Shown here in pieces: positions 23,481 to 32,021 of a stretch of DNA of 43,638 nt. Origin of the DNA: an uncultured Faecalibacterium sp. GTDB taxonomy: Bacteria; Bacillota; Clostridia; Oscillospirales; Ruminococcaceae. Each line of letters opens with the position of its first letter. Position 1 is the first letter of the stretch. Under the pieces are notes generated by a model. It saw nothing but the letters and a program-made list of their open reading frames with translations. It had not been told where the DNA came from and made no database searches. Both the position numbers and the translations under genes were made by a program. The stretch is from assembly GCA_934501115.1 (NCBI GenBank), contig CAKSTO010000015.1, forward strand, positions 1 through 43,638. The letters are read 5' to 3'.

Positions 23481-24772
23481 AGATCACGGCGCTGGAAGCC
23501 GAAAATGTCAAGCGCATCAAGGCTGTAGCGCTCACGCAGTCGCCCACCGGCCTGACCATCGTGGGCGGCAACAACAATCAGGGCAAGACCAGTGTTCTGG
23601 ACGCGCTGGCATGGGCTTTGGGCGGTGACCGTTTCCGCCCGGACGCCGCCCAGCGGGACGGTGCCGTGGCTCCTGCGCACCTGAAGGTCAAGCTCTCCAA
23701 CGGTGTGGTGGTGGAGCGCAAGGGCAAAAATGCCAGCCTGACCGTCACCGACCCTACCGGGCGGCGCAACGGGCAACAGCTGCTGAACGCCTTTGTGGAG
23801 CCGCTTGCGCTGGATCTGCCCCGTTTCATGGAGGCATCCGACAAGGAGAAAGCCGACATCCTGCTCCGCATCATCGGCATCGGCACCGAGCTGCACACCC
23901 GGGACATGGAGATCAAGGCTCTGTACGACAAGCGCACCTTCACCGGCCAGCTGGCCGCGCAGAAGAAGCACTTTGCTGAAGAGCTGATCTCCTACCCGGA
24001 AGCCCCGGACGAACCGGTAAGTGCATCCGACCTCATCCGCCAGCAGCAGGACATTCTGGCTCGCAACGGCGAGAATCAGCGCAAACGCAGTCAACTGGCT
24101 CAGCTCACAGATTTGCTTGAGCGGCAGAAAAAGGTCGTTGCAGACCTCGAATTTCAGCTAAACACGGAAAGACAGCGGATCGACACGATGCAGACCGATG
24201 TGAAAATCGCCCAGACTGAAGCCGCAGATCTGCAGGACGAATCCACCGCAGAGCTGGAGGCATCCATCCGGGACATCGAAGAGGTCAACCGCAAGGTGCG
24301 GGCCAATCTGGAAAAATCCCGGGCCGAGGACGAAGCCGCCCGGTATGCCAGCGACTACGACAAGCTCACCGAAGCCATCACCCAGAAGCGGGCTGACCGC
24401 ATGGCCCTGCTGAACGGTGCCGACCTGCCCCTGCCTGAGCTGAGCGTGGAGGACGGCGCACTTACTTATAAGGGAAAGCACTGGCGGGATATGTCCGGCA
24501 GCGATCAGCTGCGGGTAGCCGCCGCCATCGTCCGCCGCCTGAACCCGGACTGCGGCTTTGTGCTGCTGGACAAGCTGGAGCAGATGGACATGACCACCCT
24601 GACCGAGTTTGGCCGCTGGCTGGAAGCAGAGCACCTGCAGGCCATCGCCACCCGGGTCTCCACCGGCAGCGAATGCCAGATCATCATTGAAGACGGCATG
24701 GTAAAAGATGCCGAACCGCCCGCCGTAACTGAAAAGCCCCAGCCCAGAAGCTGGACGAAAGGAGCATTCTAA
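23471..24772 (+). CDS. SbcC/Rad50-like AAA ATPase
   Basis: A 433-residue SMC/RecF-like ATPase. Walker A is GGNNNQGKTS (residues 32-41). A central coiled coil runs about 185-305, followed by an ABC-type signature MSGSDQ and Walker B GFVLLDK-LEQMD. It ends in PRSWTKGAF, a tail much like that of the DUF669 protein two genes on. It overlaps the previous gene by 10 bases and has GGGGAGG upstream. In phages this type sits beside annealing proteins and helps DNA recombination or end processing; a nuclease partner is not visible. Confidence 0.8.
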   Translation: MSVKITALEAENVKRIKAVALTQSPTGLTIVGGNNNQGKTSVLDALAWALGGDRFRPDAAQRDGAVAPAHLKVKLSNGVVVERKGKNASLTVTDPTGRRNGQQLLNAFVEPLALDLPRFMEASDKEKADILLRIIGIGTELHTRDMEIKALYDKRTFTGQLAAQKKHFAEELISYPEAPDEPVSASDLIRQQQDILARNGENQRKRSQLAQLTDLLERQKKVVADLEFQLNTERQRIDTMQTDVKIAQTEAADLQDESTAELEASIRDIEEVNRKVRANLEKSRAEDEAARYASDYDKLTEAITQKRADRMALLNGADLPLPELSVEDGALTYKGKHWRDMSGSDQLRVAAAIVRRLNPDCGFVLLDKLEQMDMTTLTEFGRWLEAEHLQAIATRVSTGSECQIIIEDGMVKDAEPPAVTEKPQPRSWTKGAF

Positions 24773-25864
24773 ATGAGCAAGTATGCCATCACCGCCGGGG
24801 TACAGGATTCCCCGGTTAAGACCGTGCTGTACGGCCCGGAGGGCATCGGCAAAAGCACCTTTGCCTCTCACTTTCCGGACCCCGTATTCATCGACACCGA
24901 GGGCGGCACCAAGCGGCTGAATATCAAGCGCATGCCCCAGCCCACCAGCTGGGCCATGCTGCTGGACGAGGTGGCCGAGGTGCGCAAGGGCAGCATCCCC
25001 TGCGGCACGCTGGTCATCGACACCGCCGACTGGGCCGAACGGCTGGCCATTGATGCCGTCTGTGCAAAGGCCAAGGTGGACGGGCTGGAGGGCTTTGGCT
25101 ACGGCAAAGGCTACACCTACCTGAAGGAGGAGTTCGGCAAGCTGCTGGACGCGCTGGAAGAGGTACTGAACACCGGACACAATGTTCTAATCCTTGCCCA
25201 CGCGGCCATCACCAAGTTCGAGCAGCCGGACGCGGCGGGCAGCTACGACCGCTGGACCATGAAGACCACCAAACAGGTGGAGCCGCTGATCCGGGAGTGG
25301 TGCGATATGCTGCTTTTCGTCAACTACCAGACCGTGGTGGAAAAGAGCGGTAGCGCCCCCAACGCAAAAAACAAGGTGACCGGCGGCCGCCGGGTCATGT
25401 ACACCACCCATCACCCCTGCTGGGACGCCAAGAACCGCTTTGGCCTGCCGGACGAAATGCCCTTTGATTATGCCGGCATTGCCGCCTGCATTCCCGGCAC
25501 CACACCTGCGCCCGCACCGCAGCCGGAACCGCAGCCGCGCCCCCAGCCGAAGCCCCAGAGTGCGCCGGAAGAGGACATCCTGCCCGCACCCGCACCACAG
25601 CCGGAACCGCCCGCCGAGACGGTGCCCAAAGCCCTGCTGGTGCCCGACCTGATCGCGTTGGGCGTGCCGGAAAAGCTGGCCCCGCTCATGAGCGCCAACA
25701 ACGTCACCCCGGAGGAGCTGCAGGCTGTGGTGGGCAAGCGGGGCTATTTCCCCGAGGATATGCCCATCCGGGACTACCCGGCCGACTTTGTGGAAGGCTG
25801 TCTCGTGGCCGCATGGCCGCAGGTGCTGCAGATGGTGCTGGACAACCGGGACTTACCGTTTTGA
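24773..25864 (+). CDS. Sak4-like RecA-fold ATPase (phage recombination)
   Basis: A 363-residue protein with Walker A GPEGIGKS (residues 21-28) and a Walker B-like TLVIDTADW. The core resembles Sak4-type single-strand annealing ATPases. A Pro/Gln/Glu linker (about residues 245-285) leads to a small C-terminal helical domain. The last residues, NRDLPF, resemble the acidic Phe-ending tip of single-strand-binding proteins. It starts one base after the SbcC-like gene's stop codon. Likely works with the flanking ATPase and the DUF669 protein on phage DNA. Confidence 0.75.
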   Translation: MSKYAITAGVQDSPVKTVLYGPEGIGKSTFASHFPDPVFIDTEGGTKRLNIKRMPQPTSWAMLLDEVAEVRKGSIPCGTLVIDTADWAERLAIDAVCAKAKVDGLEGFGYGKGYTYLKEEFGKLLDALEEVLNTGHNVLILAHAAITKFEQPDAAGSYDRWTMKTTKQVEPLIREWCDMLLFVNYQTVVEKSGSAPNAKNKVTGGRRVMYTTHHPCWDAKNRFGLPDEMPFDYAGIAACIPGTTPAPAPQPEPQPRPQPKPQSAPEEDILPAPAPQPEPPAETVPKALLVPDLIALGVPEKLAPLMSANNVTPEELQAVVGKRGYFPEDMPIRDYPADFVEGCLVAAWPQVLQMVLDNRDLPF

Positions 25865-25865
25865 C

Positions 25866-25918
25866 AGGCTCCCTCCCCGAGGGAGCTGGCACGCGTAAGC
25901 GTGACTGAAGGAGTTTTA
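25866..25918. repeat. Short palindromic REP-like element
   Basis: Two adjacent hairpins, GCTCCCTC/GAGGGAGC with a CCC loop (25868-25886) and CACGC/GCGTG (25891-25902), are followed by ACTGAAGGAG. This is the layout of a dispersed intergenic repeat often seen in Clostridia; here it separates two phage genes. Confidence 0.6.
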
Positions 25919-25938
25919 TAATAAAGGAGAACTTACTT

Positions 25939-26427
25939 ATGAACGACATGAATACCACCGACCGCGCCCTGAGCTGGGACGACGAATTTACCAACGAACA
26001 GCAGGAGTTCGTGCTCCTGCCCGAGGGCGATTATGCCTTTGAGGTCACCGGCATGGAACGTGCCCGCTTTGAGGGCAGCGCCAAACTGCCGCCCTGCTCC
26101 ATGGCAAAGCTGACCCTGAAGATCTTCGGCGGGGCCAAAGGCGACACCACCGTCACCGACCGCCTGTACCTGCACACCAAAACGCAGGGTCTGCTGGGGG
26201 CTTTCTTCGAGAGCATCGGCCAGTGCAAGCGCGGTGAGACCTTCCGCCCCCGCTGGAACGAAGTGGTGGGTGCCCGGGGCTGGTGCCGTCTGGGCATCCG
26301 GGAGTACACCAAGCAGAGCGGCCCCAACGCGGGCAAGACCGGCCAGAGCAACGAAGTCATCCGCTTTCTGCCGCCGCCCCAGCCTAAGGCCGCACCCGCG
26401 CAGGGCTGGACACAGGGGGCGTTCTGA
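25939..26427 (+). CDS. DUF669 protein (phage ssDNA-binding-like)
   Basis: A 162-residue protein matching DUF669: WDDEFT near the start, LPEGDYAFEVTGMERARFEG, and KLTLKIFGG. The family is encoded beside phage helicases and recombinases and is often considered single-strand-DNA binding. A Pro/Ala linker ends in GWTQGAF, echoing SWTKGAF of the SbcC-like protein. AAAGGAG lies upstream. Its stop and the helicase start share one base (TGATG). Confidence 0.8.
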   Translation: MNDMNTTDRALSWDDEFTNEQQEFVLLPEGDYAFEVTGMERARFEGSAKLPPCSMAKLTLKIFGGAKGDTTVTDRLYLHTKTQGLLGAFFESIGQCKRGETFRPRWNEVVGARGWCRLGIREYTKQSGPNAGKTGQSNEVIRFLPPPQPKAAPAQGWTQGAF

Positions 26428-28067
26428 TGGGGCAGGAACTGAGACCCTACCAGCAGCAGGCCCGTGAACGCATCCACGCCGAGTGGGAGAACGGCCACAC
26501 CCGCACCCTGCTGGTGCTGCCCACCGGCACCGGCAAGACCATCGTGTTTGCGTCCGTGGCAGCCGATCAGGTGCGCGCCGGTGACCGGGTGCTCATTCTG
26601 GCCCATCGCGGTGAGCTGCTGGAACAGGCAGCGGACAAGCTGCAGCGCTCCACCGGCCTTGTCAGCGCCGTGGAAAAGGCAGAGTCCACCTGCCTGAGCA
26701 GCTGGTTCCGGGTGGTGGTGGGCAGCGTGCAGACCCTGCAGCGCACCGCCCGGCTGGAACGCTTTCCTCATGGTTACTTCGGCACCATCATCATCGACGA
26801 GGCCCATCACGCCATCACCGACGGCTACCGCCGCATCCTCGACTACTTCGGCAGCGCCAAGGTGCTGGGCGTCACCGCCACCCCTGACCGGGGCGACATG
26901 CGCAATATGGGCGAGGTGTTCGACAGCCTTGCCTTTGAGTATAAGCTGACCGATGCCATCAAAGAGGGCTATCTGTGCCGCATCATGGCCCAGACCATTC
27001 CCCTGAAGCTGGACATTTCTTCTGTCACCATGAGCGGCGGGGACTACGCCGTGGGAGACCTCGGCACGGCGCTTGACCCGTACCTGACCCAGATCGCCGC
27101 TGAAATGGCGCAGCGCTGCAAAGGCCGCAAGACCGTGGTGTTCCTGCCCCTGATCAAAACCAGCCAGAAGTTCCGGGATCTGCTCAACGCCAAGGGGTTC
27201 CAGGCCGCCGAGGTCAACGGCCAGAGCGCCGACCGCAAGGAAGTGCTGGCCGACTTCGATGCCGGGAAGTACAACGTGCTCTGCAATTCCATGCTGCTCA
27301 CCGAGGGCTGGGACTGCCCCAGTGTGGACTGCGTGGTGGTGCTGCGGCCCACCAAGGTGCGCAGCCTGTACAGCCAGATGGTGGGGCGCGGCACACGTCT
27401 GGCCGAGGGCAAGACCGACCTGCTGCTCCTCGACTTTTTGTGGATGACCGACAAGCACGAGCTCTGCCGCCCGGCGGACCTTGTGTGCGAGGACAGGGCC
27501 GTGGCCCGCCAGATGACCGAAAATCTGGCCGAGAGCGGCTGCCCGCAGGACATCGAGGAAGCCGCCGCCGAGGCCTGCGAGGACGTGGTGGCCCAGCGTG
27601 AAGAAGCCCTTGCAAAACAGCTGGCCGAACAGCGCCGCAAAAAGGCAAAGCTGGTGGACCCGCTCCAATACGAAATGAGCATTCAGGCCGAGGATCTGTC
27701 CGGCTATGTACCGGCTTTTGGCTGGGAAGCCGGGCCGCCCACCGAACAGCAGACCTCCGCCCTCGAAAAGCTGGGCATTCTGCCGGATGCAGTGGAGTCG
27801 GCGGGCAAGGCCAGCCTTTTGCTGGACCGGCTGCACAAACGCCGGGACGAAGGCCTCACCACACCAAAACAGATCCGCTGTCTGGAAAAATACGGCTTCC
27901 AGCATGTGGGCACATGGAGTTTTGAGCAGGCCAAACACATGATCGACCGCATTGCGGCCCAGGGCTGGCGGGGTGTGCCCAAGGGTGTTACCCCAAGCAC
28001 CTATACGCCGCCCGCCCCGCCTGAAACACCCGCATGTGATGTAACGCCCGCATGGGATATATGGTAA
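26427..28067 (+). CDS. Superfamily 2 DEAH-box helicase
   Basis: A 546-residue helicase. Motif I is PTGTGKT (32-38), motif II DEAHH (from residue 124), motif III TATPDRGD and motif VI QMVGRGTR. A Q-like RPYQQQA lies at the start. The C-terminal third carries a Lys/Arg/Glu coiled stretch and a small helical domain (TTPKQIRCLEKYGF). Phage helicases of this kind act in replication or recombination. It is coupled to DUF669 upstream and overlaps the primase gene downstream. Confidence 0.88.
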   Translation: MGQELRPYQQQARERIHAEWENGHTRTLLVLPTGTGKTIVFASVAADQVRAGDRVLILAHRGELLEQAADKLQRSTGLVSAVEKAESTCLSSWFRVVVGSVQTLQRTARLERFPHGYFGTIIIDEAHHAITDGYRRILDYFGSAKVLGVTATPDRGDMRNMGEVFDSLAFEYKLTDAIKEGYLCRIMAQTIPLKLDISSVTMSGGDYAVGDLGTALDPYLTQIAAEMAQRCKGRKTVVFLPLIKTSQKFRDLLNAKGFQAAEVNGQSADRKEVLADFDAGKYNVLCNSMLLTEGWDCPSVDCVVVLRPTKVRSLYSQMVGRGTRLAEGKTDLLLLDFLWMTDKHELCRPADLVCEDRAVARQMTENLAESGCPQDIEEAAAEACEDVVAQREEALAKQLAEQRRKKAKLVDPLQYEMSIQAEDLSGYVPAFGWEAGPPTEQQTSALEKLGILPDAVESAGKASLLLDRLHKRRDEGLTTPKQIRCLEKYGFQHVGTWSFEQAKHMIDRIAAQGWRGVPKGVTPSTYTPPAPPETPACDVTPAWDIW

Positions 28068-30301
28068 CGCAGATGAATGATGAGATCGAACTCAAAGAAG
28101 CATTGGACTTCATTTCCCCGGCCTCCCTGACTTATGATGAGTGGACGATGGTGGGCATGGGTCTCAAGGAAGCTGGCCTGCCCGTCACCGTCTGGGAAGC
28201 ATGGAGCGCCCGGGACGGGGGCCGCTACCACAAGGGTGAGTGTGCCAAAAAGTGGGAGAGCTTTCACGGCAGCACAAAGCCTGTCACCGAGAGCAGCATT
28301 TTCCAGCTGGCCTACAGCCACGGATGGAGCGGCCCCGCGGGCCACGCGCTGGACTGGGGCGACGAGCTCACCACAGGCTCATCCAGAACGGAGGGGCAGC
28401 TGGTGGACCCCCGGTGGGTAGAATCCCATGACCTGGCTCTGCCTGAGCAGTGGGACCCAGTTGACCAGCTCAGACGCTACCTGCAGGCCCTTTTTGAGCA
28501 GGACGAGCACGTGGCCTATGTGACCGAGAGCTTCATGGCCGACGACCGCTGCCGCCCCACCAGAGGCTGCTGGGACCGCACCGCAGGCCAGCTCATCGCA
28601 GAGCTGGACACCTGCGGCGGGGACATCGGCAAGGTGGTGGGCGACTGCGACCCCGAGGTGGGCGCGTGGATCTGCTTCAATCCGGTGGACGGAACGGGCC
28701 GCAAGGATGCCAATATCACCGCCTACCACTACGCTCTGGTGGAATGCGACAACATGGATCTGGGCAGACAGCAGGCCATCATCAAGCAGCTGGAGCTGCC
28801 CTGTGCCGCCCTGGTCTACTCCGGCGGCAAAAGCGTCCACGCCATCGTCAAGGTGGATGCCCCGGATTACACCGAATACCGCAAGCGGGTGGATTACCTC
28901 TATGCCGCCTGCCAGAAGAATGGTCTGACCCTCGACCAGCAGAACCGCAACCCCAGCCGCCTTTCCCGGATGCCCGGCATCCTGCGCGGCAGTCAGCGGC
29001 AGACCCTGCTGGAGACCAACATCGGCAAAAGCTGCTGGGACGAGTGGCGGGACTGGCTGGAAGCCGAGACCGATGAGCTGCCTGAAACCGAAAGTCTGGC
29101 TGACGACTGGGACGACCTGCCGCCGCTGGCCGATGCCCTCATCACCGGGGTGCTGCGCAAGGGTCACAAGATGCTGCTGGCAGGCCCCAGCAAGGCGGGC
29201 AAGAGCTTTGCCCTCATCGAGCTGTGCATCGCCATTGCCGAAGGTAGGCCGTGGCTGGGCCGGTTCTCCTGTGCACAGGGCAAGGTGATGTACATCAATC
29301 TTGAGCTTGACCGGGCGTCCTGTCTGCACCGCTTCAAGGACGTGTACACCGCCCTCGGCCTGCCCCCGCAGAACCTGCGGAACATCGACATCTGGAACCT
29401 GCGCGGCGCATCTGTTCCCATGGACAAGCTGGCTCCGAAGCTCATCCGCCGGGCTCAGAAAAAAGGCTATACCGCCGTGATCCTCGATCCTATTTATAAG
29501 GTCATCACCGGCGATGAAAACAGCGCCGACCAGATGGCGAAGTTCTGCAACCAGTTCGACCTTGTGTGCCGTGCTCTGGACTGCGCTGTGATCTACTGCC
29601 ATCACCACAGCAAGGGTGCTCAGGGCGGCAAACGCAGCATGGATCGTGCATCCGGTTCCGGCGTGTTCGCCCGCGACCCCGATGCCATGCTGGACATGAC
29701 TGAGCTGGTGCCTACCGACGCCATCCGGGAGCAGCTGCACAACAAAGCTGCCTGCCGGGTCATCAAGGCAATGCTGGACAAACGCGGCCATGCGGACGCT
29801 TACAGCCCGGACGACGCCCTCAGCCGCCACCGGATGCTGACCATCGCGAAAGAAAAGCTGGGTCTTGCCGACCTGCGGGCGATCGACGCCGATGTGGCTG
29901 CTGCCGAGAAAAAAGCCGACGGCATGACCGCATGGCGCATCGAGGGCACCCTGCGCGAGTTCGCCCGCTTCGACCCGGTGAACCTCTGGTTCGACTACCC
30001 CGTGCACAAGCCGGATAGCGGCCTGCTGGAAGATCTGCAGCCGGACAGCGATTTCAAAACGCTGGGCAGCCGCGGTGCCGCCAAGCGCTGGGGCGATAAA
30101 GGCAAGGTGACCAAGGACAAAAAGGCCGAACTGGACACCGCCTTTGAAGCCTGCATGATGGACGGCGAAGTTACCGTCTATGCGCTGGCTGAATACATGG
30201 ATCTGAAGCCCCGCACCATCAAGACGCGGCTGAAAGATGACGGACGTTTCTGGATCGATGGCGAGAAAGTGGGCCGCAAGGAGCCCGGCAGCGCAGGTTA
30301 A
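28052..30301 (+). CDS. PriCT-type primase/RepA-like helicase replication protein
   Basis: A 749-residue replication protein. The N-terminus has a PriCT-2-like domain (ALDFISPASLTYDEWTMVGMG). The middle has a primase-like region (ALVYSGGKSVHAIVKVD). The C-terminal half is a RecA-fold helicase with Walker A GPSKAGKS (378-385), Walker B AVILDPIY and a sensor CAVIYCHHHSKG. Three in-frame ATGs compete as start (28052, 28061, 28073). None has a strong ribosome site; 28073 begins with the conserved part. It overlaps the SF2 gene end. The AT-rich repeat region directly downstream is a likely origin for it. Confidence 0.85.
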   Translation: MGYMVTQMNDEIELKEALDFISPASLTYDEWTMVGMGLKEAGLPVTVWEAWSARDGGRYHKGECAKKWESFHGSTKPVTESSIFQLAYSHGWSGPAGHALDWGDELTTGSSRTEGQLVDPRWVESHDLALPEQWDPVDQLRRYLQALFEQDEHVAYVTESFMADDRCRPTRGCWDRTAGQLIAELDTCGGDIGKVVGDCDPEVGAWICFNPVDGTGRKDANITAYHYALVECDNMDLGRQQAIIKQLELPCAALVYSGGKSVHAIVKVDAPDYTEYRKRVDYLYAACQKNGLTLDQQNRNPSRLSRMPGILRGSQRQTLLETNIGKSCWDEWRDWLEAETDELPETESLADDWDDLPPLADALITGVLRKGHKMLLAGPSKAGKSFALIELCIAIAEGRPWLGRFSCAQGKVMYINLELDRASCLHRFKDVYTALGLPPQNLRNIDIWNLRGASVPMDKLAPKLIRRAQKKGYTAVILDPIYKVITGDENSADQMAKFCNQFDLVCRALDCAVIYCHHHSKGAQGGKRSMDRASGSGVFARDPDAMLDMTELVPTDAIREQLHNKAACRVIKAMLDKRGHADAYSPDDALSRHRMLTIAKEKLGLADLRAIDADVAAAEKKADGMTAWRIEGTLREFARFDPVNLWFDYPVHKPDSGLLEDLQPDSDFKTLGSRGAAKRWGDKGKVTKDKKAELDTAFEACMMDGEVTVYALAEYMDLKPRTIKTRLKDDGRFWIDGEKVGRKEPGSAG

Positions 30302-30340
30302 ACAAACCGTAATAAGCCCGATTACAATTTGTTGTAAAAA

Positions 30341-30460
30341 TGCAGAAATAGCCGCTATTTTGCACGACACGAAAAACTGCAATTTTGCAGTTATAGCCGC
30401 TATGACTGCAGATTTTGCAGTGCAAAATAGCCTATATATAATAGCTAAAACTGCAACTGC
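30341..30460. other. Candidate phage replication origin (AT-rich iterons)
   Basis: Directly after the primase/helicase gene, ATAGCCGCTAT occurs at 30348-30358 and 30393-30403 (45 bp apart). TGCA palindromes recur at 30341, 30361, 30378, 30386, 30407, 30416 and 30421, and the stretch includes the AT tract CCTATATATAATAGC. The surrounding phage DNA is GC-rich. Confidence 0.6.
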
Positions 30461-30464
30461 AATT

Positions 30465-30531
30465 GTGATGGGGTCTCCCAGAGGATGGGGCGAACACAGC
30501 CCCCATTCCTCCGGGGAACCCTCCCCATCAC
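30465..30531 (+). promoter_or_regulatory. Nested RNA hairpin upstream of rusA
   Basis: Outer arms GTGATGGGG (30465-30473) and CCCCATCAC (30523-30531) enclose ATGGGG/CCCCAT (30485-30490 with 30501-30506). No T run follows, so a regulatory or processing role is more likely than termination. Confidence 0.5.
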
Positions 30532-30573
30532 GTTGGCGCTAAAACCTGAAAAAAGAAAAACGAGGTGAACCCC

Positions 30574-30984
30574 ATGTACATGCAATTCTTTCTCCCCATG
30601 CAGCCGCCTACCACCACCCACAACGCAAAGCAGCTGCACGCCTACATGAAGGGCGGGCAGCCGCACGCGGTGCTCCACGACAGCCCGGAACTGAAACAGA
30701 CCCGTGCCAAGCTCCACGCCCATCTGGCACCCCACGCGCCGGAAAAGCCCATCCCCGCAGGCCGTCCGGTGCGGCTGCTGGTCAAGTGGTGCTTTTCTGC
30801 CGAGGGCCGCAAAAGCGGCAGCTGGCGCACCGCAAAGCCGGACACCGACAATCTGGAAAAGGCCCTCAAGGACGAAATGACCCGCCTGCACTTCTGGGCC
30901 GATGACGCACAGGTGTGCAGCGAGATCGTGGAGAAATTCTGGTCGGACCCCTGCGGCGTGTTCGTCCGGGTGGAGGAACTGTAA
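30574..30984 (+). CDS. rusA: RusA-family Holliday junction resolvase
   Basis: A 136-residue protein with the RusA signature KPDTDNLEKALKDEM followed by FWADDAQV, which holds the catalytic Asp residues. The start at 30574 (MYMQFF) has GAGG 8 bases upstream; a GTG nine bases earlier would overlap that site. It resolves branched DNA during phage replication. Its stop overlaps the next start as TAATG. Confidence 0.88.
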   Translation: MYMQFFLPMQPPTTTHNAKQLHAYMKGGQPHAVLHDSPELKQTRAKLHAHLAPHAPEKPIPAGRPVRLLVKWCFSAEGRKSGSWRTAKPDTDNLEKALKDEMTRLHFWADDAQVCSEIVEKFWSDPCGVFVRVEEL

Positions 30985-31403
30985 TGACCTACGAAGAGAA
31001 AAAGGCATGGCTCTGGCGGTACCGGACAGCCAAGCGGTTCGAGCTGCTCAAGCTGGACGAGCTGGCCACGCTGCAGACCGACGCCACCCACACCACCCAG
31101 CGCTTTTCTCCTGTGCCGGGCGGCAGCGGCGACGGACAGGCTCTGCCCCGCAGTGTGGAGCGCATCGACGAAGCCCGCCGGGCTGCTGAGGCACAGTCTG
31201 CCGTGTGCGACGCCATCCGTGCCGAGATCATGGAGGTGTTCCGCCAGCTGGACGATGAGGTGGATTTCATGATCCTGTTCCGGCGGTACATCCTGCTGGA
31301 GGACTGGCCGGACATCGCGGTCATCGTCCGCATTTCCCGCAGCCAGATGTTCCAGCGCCACAGCGCGGCCATCAAAAGGCTGGAGATCAAAAGTCCGGAC
31401 TGA
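30984..31403 (+). CDS. Sigma-70-region-4-like phage late regulator (DUF1492/ArpU-like)
   Basis: A 139-residue protein that is helical throughout. The C-terminal sigma-region-4-like helix-turn-helix reads DWPDIAVIVRISRSQMFQRHSAAI. The preceding MILFRRYILLE is typical of the DUF1492/ArpU/RinA group that turns on late phage genes. It is the last early gene. A promoter with two helical-turn-spaced repeats begins at its very end, making it the natural activator of the packaging operon (inference). Confidence 0.75.
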   Translation: MTYEEKKAWLWRYRTAKRFELLKLDELATLQTDATHTTQRFSPVPGGSGDGQALPRSVERIDEARRAAEAQSAVCDAIRAEIMEVFRQLDDEVDFMILFRRYILLEDWPDIAVIVRISRSQMFQRHSAAIKRLEIKSPD

Positions 31404-31449
31404 ACCGGAGCGAACCGGACTTGATAATACTGTCAACCCCTGCTAAAAT
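31392..31449 (+). promoter_or_regulatory. Late promoter with candidate activator sites
   Basis: TTGATA (31421-31426) and TAAAAT (31444-31449) are 17 bp apart. Just upstream are the palindrome AGTCCGGACT (31392-31401) and GAACCGGA twice (31402-31409 and 31412-31419), 10 bp apart, which places them on one face of the helix. Confidence 0.65.
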
Positions 31450-31460
31450 TTAAGATGCCG

Positions 31461-31507
31461 AAGCCCGCAGGAAAGGTCTACTCCCTTCATCCCTGCGGGC
31501 TTTGTGC
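31461..31507 (+). terminator. Leader terminator 1 between late promoter and terminase
   Basis: A perfect 11-bp stem (31461-31471 with 31492-31502) is followed by TTTGT. It lies 12 bases beyond the -10, so it sits in the late leader. Confidence 0.7.
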
Positions 31508-31509
31508 TG

Positions 31510-31575
31510 CCCGGCTGCGACAGGGGAACACACATCTGCCGACCAACAGCCTGAATGCGCCAGCCGGGTTTCTTT
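31510..31575 (+). terminator. Leader hairpin 2
   Basis: CCCGGCTG (31510-31517) pairs exactly with CAGCCGGG (31561-31568) and is followed by TTTCTTT. The 43-nt loop makes it weaker than its neighbours. Confidence 0.4.
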
Positions 31576-31586
31576 GAAATATTCCT

Positions 31587-31615
31587 GCCGTCCCTCGGGG
31601 CGGCTTTTATTTTGC
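31587..31615 (+). terminator. Leader terminator 3 just before the terminase genes
   Basis: A compact stem (31587-31594 with 31597-31604) is followed by TTTTATTTT. It ends about 20 bases before the small terminase start. Confidence 0.65.
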
Positions 31616-31634
31616 CCACATGAGAGGTGGTGAC

Positions 31635-32021
31635 GTGGCCAACGAAGAAAATCTCATCCCGTTCAATGAACGAACGGAGAGCGAACAGAGACAGATCGCC
31701 CAGAAGGGCGGCATTGCGTCCGGCAAGGCACGCCGCCGCAAGCGCTCCATGAAGGAAGCGGCGGACTACTATCTCAGCCTGCCGGAGACCGACCGCCGCC
31801 GGGTGAATGCCCTGTTGCGGGACGAGGTGGAGCCGGAGGACGTGGACAACCAGATGAGCGTGGTCATGGGCATGGCCGAAGCCGCCAAGCGCGGCGATGC
31901 CCGCGCCGCCGGGGTGCTGCTGAAGATGCTGGGAGAGGAAGCACCGCAGGAGGATCCCGGTGCAGACGCACTGGAAGCCGCCCGCGCATTGCTGGGAGGT
32001 GTAGACAGTGCCATTGACTGA
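31635..32021 (+). CDS. terS: Terminase small subunit
   Basis: A 128-residue helical protein with a basic QKGGIASGKARRRKR stretch and the length and position of small terminases. I take GTG at 31635, which has AGAGGTG just upstream; the ATG at 31620 has no ribosome site. It recognises phage DNA for packaging. It overlaps the large subunit gene by 14 bases. Confidence 0.75.
   Translation: MANEENLIPFNERTESEQRQIAQKGGIASGKARRRKRSMKEAADYYLSLPETDRRRVNALLRDEVEPEDVDNQMSVVMGMAEAAKRGDARAAGVLLKMLGEEAPQEDPGADALEAARALLGGVDSAID

Noticed and set aside
26031..27938. 635-codon minus-strand frame over the helicase
   Set aside because: Shadow of the DUF669 and SF2 helicase genes, with His/Gly/Ala-rich composition typical of antisense reading.
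28379..30382. 667-codon minus-strand frame over the replication gene
   Set aside because: Antisense shadow; the plus frame has Walker motifs and PriCT similarity.
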